Part shown: piece by piece, positions 18,704 through 26,928 of the stretch
How the letters are laid out: each line of letters begins with the position of its first letter
Position numbering within the stretch: position 1 is the first letter of the stretch
Source of the DNA: CAYSNP01 sp050945855
Lineage (GTDB): Bacteria; Bacillota; Clostridia; Christensenellales; DTU072
DNA length: 64,000 nt
Direction: 5' to 3'
Assembly (NCBI GenBank): GCA_050945855.1
Contig: JBMNTS010000004.1
Location: 1 to 64,000, forward strand
Notes under the pieces: generated by a model
Seen by the model: the letters and a program-made list of their open reading frames with translations, nothing else
Told to the model about the DNA's origin: nothing
Databases searched by the model: none
Program-made: the position numbers and the translations under genes

Positions 18704-18732
18704 AAAAAAGGCGGCTTTTCACCGCCTTTTTT
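18704..18732. terminator. Terminator of the 34-residue small gene
   Basis: AAAAAAGGCGG pairs with CCGCCTTTTTT (11 bp, 7-base loop). The A and T arms make it functional in both directions; it directly follows the stop codon of the minus-strand small ORF. Confidence 0.85.
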
Positions 18733-18837
18733 CTATTTTTTTAATTTTTGCATTACGTTTTTGATATCATCGTTTTGCATTAGCATTGCTACGCCGATTG
18801 CTCCCAGGGTTAACCCTGCCCAAAATCCATTTCTCAT
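18733..18837 (-). CDS. Small single-helix protein, 34 residues
   Basis: The frame begins MRNGFWAGLTLGAIGVAMLM and continues with a charged C-terminal helix containing QNDDIKNVMQKLKK. GGAGGC sits five bases before the ATG and a strong terminator overlaps the end of the gene, so this is a complete, well-punctuated gene. The glycine/alanine-rich hydrophobic half followed by an amphipathic basic tail resembles small membrane proteins (YtxH-like) of Firmicutes, but no family is recognised with confidence. Confidence 0.6.
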   Translation of the reverse strand: MRNGFWAGLTLGAIGVAMLMQNDDIKNVMQKLKK

Positions 18838-18900
18838 TTCTGCCTCCGTTTTTTATAGTATATACAAAAAACGCGGGCTAATTATGTAAGATTTTGCATA

Positions 18901-19647
18901 TCATTCAGCGGCGGACAGCAAAAAGGTATCCGGCGTAATATGCTCAAAAATAATCAAGTCCGCCTTTGCCTCTATTGCGCTTGCCAGCTTTTCGTCATTG
19001 TTGATTGTCCACAGCGCCAGCTTGATTTTTTTCTCTTTTACCAGTCTTGCCATTCTTTTATATGTAACGCCTTTTGCGTCGTATGCCAGAAAATGGTATT
19101 TGCCGAATTTGTAGGACAGCCCGGAAATCACGTAAAAATATATGAAGTTCAAAAAGGTGTTTTTTGGTCTTATTGCCAACTGACCTCTGATAAATTCATT
19201 TGCGTGTTTGTTAAACCATTTAATGGTATATGGATTAAAGGACTGAATAAAAACCCAATCCTGTTTGCCGTAAATCAATTTATACACCGCCTTTTCCAGC
19301 TTGGCGGAGAAGTTAAGGGCTTTAAGCTCCACAAGCAAGGCGACCTTACCGTCTATCAGTTCCAATAATTCGCTGAACAGAGGGATATGTTCGCCGTTGG
19401 GCAAAAGGTATTCGTCTCCTTTTATATCCTCAATAGTCAACTTAGAAATGCTTGCGCTCTTACCCGTCATCCGTTTGGTGTTGGAATCATGAAACACAAC
19501 CACGTTGCCGTCCTTCAACAGGTGCACGTCAATCTCTATGTTGTATCCCTTTTCGATAGCGTTGGCAAAAGCAGCCATTGAGTTTTCCGGAAATTCGCTG
19601 TTATGTAATCCCCTGTGCGCTATAGGGCTTGCCAGTAGTTTTTCCAT
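18901..19647 (-). CDS. Glycerophosphodiester phosphodiesterase (cytosolic GDPD)
   Basis: TIM-barrel enzyme hydrolysing glycerophosphodiesters to glycerol-3-phosphate and an alcohol. Catalytic motifs: IAHRGLHNSEFPENS (His/Arg), EIDVHLLKDGNVVVFHD (Glu-Asp and second His), and ALLVELKA (metal-binding Glu). 248 residues, no signal peptide, so cytoplasmic (UgpQ-like). GGGAGGTC precedes the ATG. It lies 30 bases after the LUD gene on the same strand and is probably co-transcribed with it. Confidence 0.9.
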   Translation of the reverse strand: MEKLLASPIAHRGLHNSEFPENSMAAFANAIEKGYNIEIDVHLLKDGNVVVFHDSNTKRMTGKSASISKLTIEDIKGDEYLLPNGEHIPLFSELLELIDGKVALLVELKALNFSAKLEKAVYKLIYGKQDWVFIQSFNPYTIKWFNKHANEFIRGQLAIRPKNTFLNFIYFYVISGLSYKFGKYHFLAYDAKGVTYKRMARLVKEKKIKLALWTINNDEKLASAIEAKADLIIFEHITPDTFLLSAAE

Positions 19648-19677
19648 TATGACCTCCCATGTATTGTATTAATATAA

Positions 19678-20298
19678 TTAAAAGCCCAGTGATTGATTTA
19701 TCAAAATAACAAAAAAGTTTTCCATGCCCGAGGGAGGCATGTGGAGTATTACGGTTGCCCTGCAAATGGTATCGGGCAGCACGCAATGGGAACAAGCGCC
19801 GGTTGCCGCGCAAGGGGTGGCTTTGCTCAGCTTTTTTGTATTAAGCGGAGCGGCGATATTGCGCGCCCTTTGGATGCCCGCTTCCACGCTATCCGCGATT
19901 TTATTTACGCCGGCAACGCATATATAGTTGCGTGTGCCGAACAAAGACTTGCTGACCCTGTTGCCTCTGCCGTCAATATTGATGATTTCTCCCGTTGCGC
20001 TGATAGCGTTGGCGCTGGACACAAACCAAGGGGCGTTATGCATAAGTTCATATTGTCTGGCTTTATCAATACCCGTTTTTTCCATAAGGCTGCGATGGTA
20101 TAGGGTAGGATTTTTTTGCGAAGCCGCAAGCGCGGGCAGCAGTCCCATTTGCTCCACCGTGACGCTGCCGCCGAAGCCTATTACGGCGTCTTTTTCGATT
20201 ATTTTCTCAATCAGAGCGCACGCTTCCTCACAATCTTGCACAAGAAACGCCTTAAAACCTCTTTTATTCAAATTATCGATAGTTTTTTTCGTATCCAT
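19678..20298 (-). CDS. LUD-domain (LutC/YkgG-like) protein
   Basis: A 206-residue protein of the DUF162/LUD family, related to LutC of the lactate-utilisation complex. IGFGGSVTVEQMG and the C-terminal cysteine-containing ATGACSHCVLPDTICRA region are visible. The start is ATG 20298, preceded by GGTGAGG at a seven-base spacing; the GTG start at 20313 lies inside that ribosome binding site. LutA and LutB are not nearby, and stand-alone proteins of this size are common in anaerobic Firmicutes with unknown substrate. TATAAT at 20316-20321 (-) is the likely -10 box. Confidence 0.78.
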   Translation of the reverse strand: MDTKKTIDNLNKRGFKAFLVQDCEEACALIEKIIEKDAVIGFGGSVTVEQMGLLPALAASQKNPTLYHRSLMEKTGIDKARQYELMHNAPWFVSSANAISATGEIINIDGRGNRVSKSLFGTRNYICVAGVNKIADSVEAGIQRARNIAAPLNTKKLSKATPCAATGACSHCVLPDTICRATVILHMPPSGMENFFVILINQSLGF

Positions 20299-20361
20299 TT
20301 TTTGCCTCACCAATTATTATACATCATAAACGGCAAGAGATAAAGTGCTTATCGAAATTAT

Positions 20362-20390
20362 TTGCGTAAAGCGCAAAAATTATATATAAT
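20362..20390 (+). promoter_or_regulatory. Sigma-A promoter of lepA-hemW
   Basis: TTGCGT, 17-nt spacer, TATAAT. A small inverted repeat (TTTGCG/CGCAAA) overlaps the -35 box. AGGAG follows before the lepA start. Confidence 0.65.
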
Positions 20391-20411
20391 AGATTTGGTT
20401 TCAGGAGTTTT

Positions 20412-22214
20412 ATGGAAGAAAGAAAGAAGTATATAAGAAATTTTTGTATAATCGCTCATATCGACCACGGCAAAAGCACGCTTGCCGACCGTATCATAGA
20501 GCTTACCGGCGTAGTTAAGGACAGGGACCTTAAAGAGCAAATGCTGGACTCTATGGATATCGAGCGGGAGCGGGGCATAACCATAAAACTTACGCCTGTC
20601 AGGATGGTATACGATTACAAAGGAAAGACTTATACTCTCAATCTTATAGACACTCCCGGACACGTTGATTTCACTTATGAGGTATCCCGTTCTCTTGCGG
20701 CGTGCGAGGGGGCGATTTTGGTAGTGGACGCCACGCAGGGTATAGAAGCGCAGACGCTGACCAACGTGTATCTTGCGCTGGATAACAATTTGGAAATCCT
20801 TCCCGTAATAAATAAAATTGACTTAGCAGCCGCAGAGCCCGAAATGGTGAAAAAAGAAATTGAGGACGTAATTGGGCTTGACGCCGCCGACGCGCCCTGC
20901 GTAAGCGCAAAATCGGGTCTTAACGTAGAGCAGGTATTAACCGGGATTATCGAAAAGCTTCCTCCGCCGGAAGGGCAGGATGACGCTCCATTGCGCGCGC
21001 TGATTTTTGACAGCCTCTACGACAACTATAAAGGCGCGATATGCAATGTGCGCATTGTAGACGGCTCGGTGCAGGCAGGGGACGAAATAGTGATGATGGC
21101 TACCGGCAAAACCTTTGAAATCACCGAAGTGGGAGTATTTACGCCAAAGATGACCCCTATTAGCAGGCTTATTTCAGGCGATGTAGGCTATATTGCCGCC
21201 AGCATAAAAAACGTAAAGGACATCAGAGTGGGCGACACCGTCACCTTGCAGAAGAATGGCGCCAAAGAGCCGCTAAAAGGCTATAAAAAAACCATACCTA
21301 TGGTTTTCTGCGGCATATTTCCCGCGGACGGAGCCAAATACAACGACCTCAGGGATGCCCTTGAAAAGCTAAGTCTTAACGACTCCTCTCTGATTTTTGA
21401 GCCAGAAGTGTCCATAGCCCTCGGATACGGCTTCAGATGCGGGTTTTTGGGCTTGCTGCACATGGAAATCATTCAGGAGCGATTGGAGCGGGAGTTTGAC
21501 CTCGACCTTGTAACCACCGCGCCCAGCGTTTCCTATAAAGTTACCAGGACGGACGGAAATATGCTGATGGTGGACAACCCCGCCAATCTGCCCGATATTT
21601 CCGCGATTGAGAAGATTGAGGAGCCTATAGTAAAGGCGTTTATATACTCTCCGCCCGAATACGTGGGCGCGATTATGGAGTTGTGTCAGGATAAGCGGGG
21701 CACGTTTGTGGATATGAGCTATCTGGATACTTCCAGGGTTAAGATAGAATACTCCATGCCCCTCAGCGAGATTATTTACGACTTTTTTGACTCCCTGAAA
21801 TCCAAAACAAAGGGATACGCCAGTCTGGATTATGAGTTATCCGGTTATAAGGAAAGCGATTTGGTAAAACTGGAATTTTTGTTAAACTCCGAACCTTGCG
21901 ACGCGTTAAGCCTGATAGTGCACAAGGACAGGGCGTATAACAGGGGCAGACAGATAGCGGAGAAGCTCAAAGACGTAATTCCCCGCCAGATGTTCGAGAT
22001 ACCCATTCAGGCGGCGATAGGCAGCAAGGTAATAGCCAGAGAAACGGTTAAAGCGCTCAGAAAAGACGTTTTGGCAAAGTGTTACGGCGGCGACATAACC
22101 CGTAAAAAGAAGCTGCTGGAAAAACAAAAAGAAGGCAAAAAGCGTATGCGCCAGGTGGGCAGCGTGCAGATACCCAGCGAGGCGTTTATGAGTATATTGA
22201 AAATTGATAACTGA
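20412..22214 (+). CDS. lepA: Elongation factor 4 (LepA)
   Basis: Translational GTPase that acts on stalled or assembling ribosomes. G1 AHIDHGKSTLADRI, G2-region ERERGITI, G3 DTPGHVDF, and G4 NKID are intact. EF-G-like domains and the LepA-specific C-terminal domain follow (GGDITRKKKLLEKQKEGKKRMRQVG). Length 600 is typical. It overlaps hemW by 11 bases. The lepA-hemW-hrcA order matches Bacillus and Clostridium. Confidence 0.97.
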   Translation: MEERKKYIRNFCIIAHIDHGKSTLADRIIELTGVVKDRDLKEQMLDSMDIERERGITIKLTPVRMVYDYKGKTYTLNLIDTPGHVDFTYEVSRSLAACEGAILVVDATQGIEAQTLTNVYLALDNNLEILPVINKIDLAAAEPEMVKKEIEDVIGLDAADAPCVSAKSGLNVEQVLTGIIEKLPPPEGQDDAPLRALIFDSLYDNYKGAICNVRIVDGSVQAGDEIVMMATGKTFEITEVGVFTPKMTPISRLISGDVGYIAASIKNVKDIRVGDTVTLQKNGAKEPLKGYKKTIPMVFCGIFPADGAKYNDLRDALEKLSLNDSSLIFEPEVSIALGYGFRCGFLGLLHMEIIQERLEREFDLDLVTTAPSVSYKVTRTDGNMLMVDNPANLPDISAIEKIEEPIVKAFIYSPPEYVGAIMELCQDKRGTFVDMSYLDTSRVKIEYSMPLSEIIYDFFDSLKSKTKGYASLDYELSGYKESDLVKLEFLLNSEPCDALSLIVHKDRAYNRGRQIAEKLKDVIPRQMFEIPIQAAIGSKVIARETVKALRKDVLAKCYGGDITRKKKLLEKQKEGKKRMRQVGSVQIPSEAFMSILKIDN

Positions 22215-23346
22215 TTCGCCGCGGGGGCTTTACCTTCATATTCCCTTTTGCTTATCCAAATGCCATTATTGCGACTTTTTTTCCGTATCCGCAAGCGATG
22301 AGGTCATTAAGCAATATACAGACGCTTGCGTAAAGGAAATGCAGGCGCACCCTTTAAGACATACCCCTATAGATACAATATATCTGGGCGGAGGCACGCC
22401 TTCGCTTTTGCCGATATCCCTTATAGAGCGATTGCTTTACGCCGTTTTTTCCGATTTCGCGGTAAACCCTATTGAAGTTACCATAGAAGTCAACCCATGT
22501 TCAGGCGCGGACGTCAGATTATATAAGGAATTGGGGATTAACAGATTAAGCGTGGGAGTCCAATCCCTTAACGATAAAATCCTTGCCGCTTTGGGCAGGA
22601 GGCATACCGCGGGGGAGGCGCTGGCGATGCTGGAGAGGGCAAAAGCGTGTTTTGATAATATCAGCTGCGACCTTATGCTGGCGGTGCCTTATCAAAGTGA
22701 GGAGGACATAATAGGCGATATCAATACTTTATCAAATTATGCCTCGCATTTTTCCGCTTATCTTTTAAAGACGGAAACAGGCACATTAATGGATAAGTGG
22801 ATTAAAGAAGGCAGATTTGCGCAAGTTTTAGCCGACGAGGACAAGGCGGCCGATTATTACCTTTTGGCGGTCAGCGAACTGCAACGGCAGGGCTACCAAA
22901 GATACGAGACCAGCAACTTTGCCCTGCCCGGCTTTGAGAGCAAACACAATCTTAAATATTGGCAAGGCAAGCAATATCTGGGGATAGGGGCGGGGGCGCA
23001 CTCATACACCCAAGGCAAGCGCTACTGCATCCCTCCTGATATCAACGGCTATATAGCAGCGGTAAACGAAGGCAAAGACCCGCGCGTATTGATAGAAACG
23101 CCGGATACCGCGGAGCTTATTAAGGAAAGGATTATGCTGTCCCTGCGCCTTGCTCAAGGACTGGATATAGCCACATTCAATAAGGAGTTTTCCTTAGACT
23201 TTTTGGATATTTTCGGCGCGACCGTAAAAAAACTGAGCCGTTTTGTTCAGGTAAAGAACGGCTTTTTGTCATTAACCGGGGATGGATTTCTGCTGCAAAA
23301 CAGTATTATCGCCGAATTTTTCTCCGCTCCGTATTTTGAGAAATGA
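22204..23346 (+). CDS. hemW: HemW, radical SAM heme chaperone
   Basis: Radical SAM protein related to HemN, now regarded as a heme-trafficking chaperone. The cluster motif CLSKCHYCDFF (CxxxCxxC) begins near residue 16, after GLYLHIPF; GGGTPSLL and SVGVQSLND follow. The start is TTG 22204 inside the end of lepA; no ATG lies between it and the essential LYLHIPFC, and no clear Shine-Dalgarno is present, so translation is probably coupled to lepA. 380 residues. Confidence 0.92.
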   Translation: MITDSPRGLYLHIPFCLSKCHYCDFFSVSASDEVIKQYTDACVKEMQAHPLRHTPIDTIYLGGGTPSLLPISLIERLLYAVFSDFAVNPIEVTIEVNPCSGADVRLYKELGINRLSVGVQSLNDKILAALGRRHTAGEALAMLERAKACFDNISCDLMLAVPYQSEEDIIGDINTLSNYASHFSAYLLKTETGTLMDKWIKEGRFAQVLADEDKAADYYLLAVSELQRQGYQRYETSNFALPGFESKHNLKYWQGKQYLGIGAGAHSYTQGKRYCIPPDINGYIAAVNEGKDPRVLIETPDTAELIKERIMLSLRLAQGLDIATFNKEFSLDFLDIFGATVKKLSRFVQVKNGFLSLTGDGFLLQNSIIAEFFSAPYFEK

Positions 23347-23395
23347 AAAATTTTCCGTTTTGTTCTATTTGATTGTAAAAAAGTGTATAAATCAA

Positions 23396-23423
23396 TTGAC
23401 TTTGCATAGAATAGTGATATAAT
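23396..23423 (+). promoter_or_regulatory. Sigma-A promoter of the hrcA-dnaK operon
   Basis: TTGACT, 16-nt spacer, TATAAT with TGA extended -10. The operator described at 23428-23454 begins four bases after the -10 box, so it covers the transcription start. Confidence 0.8.
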
Positions 23424-23427
23424 AAAT

Positions 23428-23454
23428 TTAGCAGTCAAGTACATTGACTGCTAA
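23428..23454 (+). promoter_or_regulatory. CIRCE operator (HrcA binding site), symmetric variant
   Basis: TTAGCAGTC, nine bases, GACTGCTAA: a perfect 9+9 inverted repeat with the spacing of CIRCE. The classical element is TTAGCACTC-N9-GAGTGCTAA; here the seventh base of each arm is changed in a compensated way. Position at the transcription start of hrcA makes it the autoregulatory HrcA operator. It would also form a hairpin in the mRNA leader. Confidence 0.88.
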
Positions 23455-23483
23455 CAGTCAAAAAGAAGGTTTGCCAGCAAAGC

Positions 23484-24515
23484 ATGAAAGATAATACCTT
23501 GTCTTCAAGAAAACAAAAAATCCTCAAAGCGGTTGTGGACGAGTATATTAAAAACGACAGTCCCATTTCTTCCGCTGCAATTCAGGAGCGTTATCTTTCC
23601 AACGTAAGCACGGCTACTATAAGGAGCGAGTTGTCCAATCTGGAGGATATGGGCTATCTCATCAAGCCGCATACTTCGGCGGGGCGCATACCCAGCAAGA
23701 TGGCTTACAAAACTTATGTGGAGAATTTTATTCAGAGTCATCCGCTCAACAGAGAAGAAATCGAGATAATTCACCGCAGTTTTGAAAAGCGGTATACCAA
23801 AATGTCCGAAATAGTGCGCCAAACCGCAAAAATTATCAGCGACCTTACAAATTACACTTCGGTCATGCTGGTCAGCGACATTAAAAAGGTGCGCATTAAG
23901 GAAATCAAACTTTTGGCGCTGGACGAAAAGCAAGTGCTTGTAGTAATTATCACGGACAGCGGCATTATCAGGGACAACGTCATTTCCCTTTCTTCCGAAG
24001 TAAACGAGCAATACGTGCAGGAAGCCAATTTAATTCTCAATAATGTTTTTTCCAACAGGACTCTTAACGAAGTCAAGAATTTTGCCGCCGAGGTGGAAAA
24101 GGAACTGGCAGATTACAAGGAATTGTTTAACTGCATTATAGAAATTATGGAAGAGCAATCGGGGCAACCCGAAGCGCTGGTGCTGGAGGGGGCAAGCAAA
24201 ATAGCCGATTATCCCGAGGTCAGCGCGAAAAACTTTTTATCCGTCATTGATAACAAAAAGGAGATAATAAACCTTCTGGATAAAAAGAACGGCATTGAGT
24301 TCGCGGTTACAATCGGCAAGGACGATGAGGACAGGGGCATTGAGGGATGCGCTGTCGTCAGCGTAAAATATACGATTAACGGAGAGGAGTTCGGACGGGC
24401 GGGAGTAATCGGCCCTCAGCGAATGGACTACAATAAGGTGATGAGCGTGCTTGAGCATGTGGGAAAAACTTTGGAAATAGTGACAAAAAAAGATTTGGAC
24501 GAGGATGGTAAATGA
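23484..24515 (+). CDS. hrcA: Heat-inducible transcription repressor HrcA
   Basis: Represses chaperone genes by binding CIRCE; its activity depends on GroEL. The N-terminal winged helix (LSSRKQKILKAVVDEYIKN, then STATIRSELSNLEDMGYL and HTSAGRIPS) is followed by a GAF-like domain and the C-terminal GVIGPQRMDYNKVMSVLEHV signature. 343 residues. In the DNA-contact helix region the family's usual GSRTL-type segment reads SSAAI, which may fit the altered operator. It overlaps grpE by four bases. Confidence 0.95.
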   Translation: MKDNTLSSRKQKILKAVVDEYIKNDSPISSAAIQERYLSNVSTATIRSELSNLEDMGYLIKPHTSAGRIPSKMAYKTYVENFIQSHPLNREEIEIIHRSFEKRYTKMSEIVRQTAKIISDLTNYTSVMLVSDIKKVRIKEIKLLALDEKQVLVVIITDSGIIRDNVISLSSEVNEQYVQEANLILNNVFSNRTLNEVKNFAAEVEKELADYKELFNCIIEIMEEQSGQPEALVLEGASKIADYPEVSAKNFLSVIDNKKEIINLLDKKNGIEFAVTIGKDDEDRGIEGCAVVSVKYTINGEEFGRAGVIGPQRMDYNKVMSVLEHVGKTLEIVTKKDLDEDGK

Positions 24516-25069
24516 AAAAAGAAAAGCAAGCCGCAGAACAGGCCGAAAACAACGTAAAACAAGCGGAATCCGCCGGGCAGGAATGCGCCTGCGAGGAGTG
24601 CGCATGCAAAACATCCGAGAGAGCGGGCGAGGAAGAGAGCGTTATTGCAGAACTGGAAGCCAAATGCGCGGAATATTTGGATATAGCGCAAAGAGTCAAG
24701 GCGGATTACGAAAATTATCGCAAGCGTACGCAGGAAGAAATGAAGCAGCTCTATTTTGAGGGCGCAAGCTGTGTTTTATACGATTTATTAAACATTATCG
24801 ACAATTTTGAAAGGGCGCTTGCCGTTATGGCAGACGGTCCTGCCAAAGAGGGAGTGGAACTGATAAAGAAACAGCTGGATGCGATAATGCAAAAGTATAA
24901 TGTATCCGAAATTACGGCGTTAGGGGAGCAATTCAATCCCGATTTGCACGACGCCGTTATGCAGGTTGAGGACGCGGAGCAAAGCAACAATGTGGTAGAG
25001 GTACTGCAAAAAGGTTATATACGGCAGGGAAAAGTGCTCCGTTACTCCATGGTAAAAGTAGCGAAATAA
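24512..25069 (+). CDS. grpE: GrpE nucleotide exchange factor
   Basis: Exchange factor for DnaK. The long coiled coil (about 50-110, DYENYRKRTQEEMKQ) and C-terminal beta domain (EQFNPDLHDAVMQVED, ending VLQKGYIRQGKVLRYSMVKVAK) are standard. The unusual part is the N-terminal disordered region, which carries a compact cysteine cluster, Cys25-x-Cys27-x2-Cys30-x-Cys32, within acidic sequence. 185 residues. Start overlaps the hrcA stop. Confidence 0.95.
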   Translation: MKKEKQAAEQAENNVKQAESAGQECACEECACKTSERAGEEESVIAELEAKCAEYLDIAQRVKADYENYRKRTQEEMKQLYFEGASCVLYDLLNIIDNFERALAVMADGPAKEGVELIKKQLDAIMQKYNVSEITALGEQFNPDLHDAVMQVEDAEQSNNVVEVLQKGYIRQGKVLRYSMVKVAK

Positions 25070-25105
25070 CAACTAAAACAGTAAATAAACAAGGAGATAT
25101 ATAAT

Positions 25106-26923
25106 ATGGCAAAAATAATAGGTATTGATTTAGGCACAACAAACTCTTGCGTCGCGGTTATGGAAGGCGGCGAAGCGGTTATTATACCCAATGCGGAAGG
25201 CGGGCGTACCACCCCCTCCGTGGTAGGATTTTCTAAAGACGGCGAAAGATTGGTAGGTCAGATAGCAAAAAGACAAGCGGTGGTAAATCCCACAAGGACA
25301 ATAACATCAATCAAGAGGGAAATGGGCACCGACCATAAGGTGACCATAGACGGCAAGGCTTACACGCCTCCGGAAATCAGCGCTATGATTTTGGCAAAGC
25401 TTAAGAAGGACGCCGAGGCGTATTTAGGCCAAAAGGTGGAAAAGGCGGTTATCACCGTCCCCGCGTATTTTTCGGACAGCCAAAGACAGGCTACCAAGGA
25501 CGCGGGCAAAATAGCGGGGCTTGAGGTATTGCGTATAATCAACGAGCCTACTGCCGCGGCGTTGTCCTACGGGCTGGACAAAGGCGAAAAAAACCAAAAA
25601 GTGTTAATCTATGACTTAGGCGGAGGCACTTTTGACGTATCCATTCTGGAGCTGGGCGACGGCGTATTCGAAGTGCTTGCTACCAACGGCAACACCAGAC
25701 TGGGCGGCGATGATTTTGACAAAATAATTATGGACTGGATAGTCGCGGAGTTCAAAAAGAGCGACGGAATTGATTTATCCGGCGATAAAATGGCTATGCA
25801 GCGCGTCAAGGAAGCGGCGGAAAAGGCAAAGATAGAATTGTCCGGCGTAACCAAGACCAATATAAACCTGCCCTTTATCACGGTAGGGCCCAACGGTCCT
25901 TTGCATATTGATTTGGACCTTACCAAAGCCAATTTCGAGAGTATGACCTCAGGTCTGGTAAAGGCAACGGTGCAGCCCACCCTGCAGGCAATCAAGGATG
26001 CGGGGCTTAAGGCGTCGGATATTTCCAAGGTCGTGCTTGTGGGCGGCTCCACCCGTATCCCCGCGGTTATTGAGGCGGTTTACAATATTACGGGCAAAGA
26101 GCCTTACAAGGGCATAAACCCCGACGAATGCGTGGCGCTGGGCGCGGCGATTCAGGGAGGCGTATTGGCAGGCGATGTCAAAGACGTGTTGCTTCTGGAT
26201 GTAACCCCCTTGTCTTTGGGCATAGAAACAATGGGCGGCGTGTTTACCAAGCTGATTGAAAGGAACACCACCATTCCCACCAAAAAATCTCAAATCTTTT
26301 CCACAGCTTCGGACAATCAAACTTCTGTGGATATTCACGTGTTACAGGGCGAAAGGGCTATGGCGGCGGACAACAAGACCTTAGGCAGGTTCGAGCTTAC
26401 CGGTATTCCCCCGGCAATGAGAGGGGTGCCGCAAATAGAGGTTACCTTTGATATTGACGCCAACGGCATTGTCAGCGTTACCGCAAAGGACAAAGGCACG
26501 GGCAAAGCCAACAATATTACGATTACCGCGAGTAGCAATCTTACCGAATCGGATATAGACAAAGCCATTAAAGAAGCGGAAAAATACGCGGAAGAAGATA
26601 AGAAAAGGCGTGAACTCATAGATATGAAAAACAACGCCGAGCAGCTTATTCTTGCCGTGGACAAATTCTTGTCCGAAAGCGGGGACAAAATCAGCGAGGA
26701 CGAAAAGACTACGTTGAAGGACGCTGCAAATCAAGCTAAGGAAAAGCTGGCTAAGGCGGAAAGCGTGGATGAGGTCAAAGAGCTTACCGAGGAACTTGCC
26801 AAAGTAACCAATCCCATTTTCACCAAGCTGTATCAGCAGGGACAGGAGGCGGGCGACAATGCTCAAGGAGGTGCCGCGGACGGAGAAAGCACTATTGACA
26901 TTGACCCGAACGACATCAATTAA
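25106..26923 (+). CDS. dnaK: Chaperone DnaK (Hsp70)
   Basis: ATP-dependent chaperone. IIGIDLGTTNSCVAVMEGG starts the nucleotide-binding domain; VTVPAYFSDSQRQATKDA, DLGGGTFDVSIL and VGGSTRIPAV follow, then the interdomain linker VLLLDVTPLSLGIET and the substrate-binding domain. The C-terminal lid ends IDIDPNDIN rather than the usual EEVD-like acidic tail. 605 residues. AAGGAG precedes the ATG. Confidence 0.98.
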   Translation: MAKIIGIDLGTTNSCVAVMEGGEAVIIPNAEGGRTTPSVVGFSKDGERLVGQIAKRQAVVNPTRTITSIKREMGTDHKVTIDGKAYTPPEISAMILAKLKKDAEAYLGQKVEKAVITVPAYFSDSQRQATKDAGKIAGLEVLRIINEPTAAALSYGLDKGEKNQKVLIYDLGGGTFDVSILELGDGVFEVLATNGNTRLGGDDFDKIIMDWIVAEFKKSDGIDLSGDKMAMQRVKEAAEKAKIELSGVTKTNINLPFITVGPNGPLHIDLDLTKANFESMTSGLVKATVQPTLQAIKDAGLKASDISKVVLVGGSTRIPAVIEAVYNITGKEPYKGINPDECVALGAAIQGGVLAGDVKDVLLLDVTPLSLGIETMGGVFTKLIERNTTIPTKKSQIFSTASDNQTSVDIHVLQGERAMAADNKTLGRFELTGIPPAMRGVPQIEVTFDIDANGIVSVTAKDKGTGKANNITITASSNLTESDIDKAIKEAEKYAEEDKKRRELIDMKNNAEQLILAVDKFLSESGDKISEDEKTTLKDAANQAKEKLAKAESVDEVKELTEELAKVTNPIFTKLYQQGQEAGDNAQGGAADGESTIDIDPNDIN

Positions 26924-26928
26924 TCTAA

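Noticed and set aside
23505..24011. Long antisense ORFs over conserved genes (for example over hrcA, hslV-hslU, aspS)
   Set aside because: They are reverse-frame shadows produced by the codon bias of the real genes.
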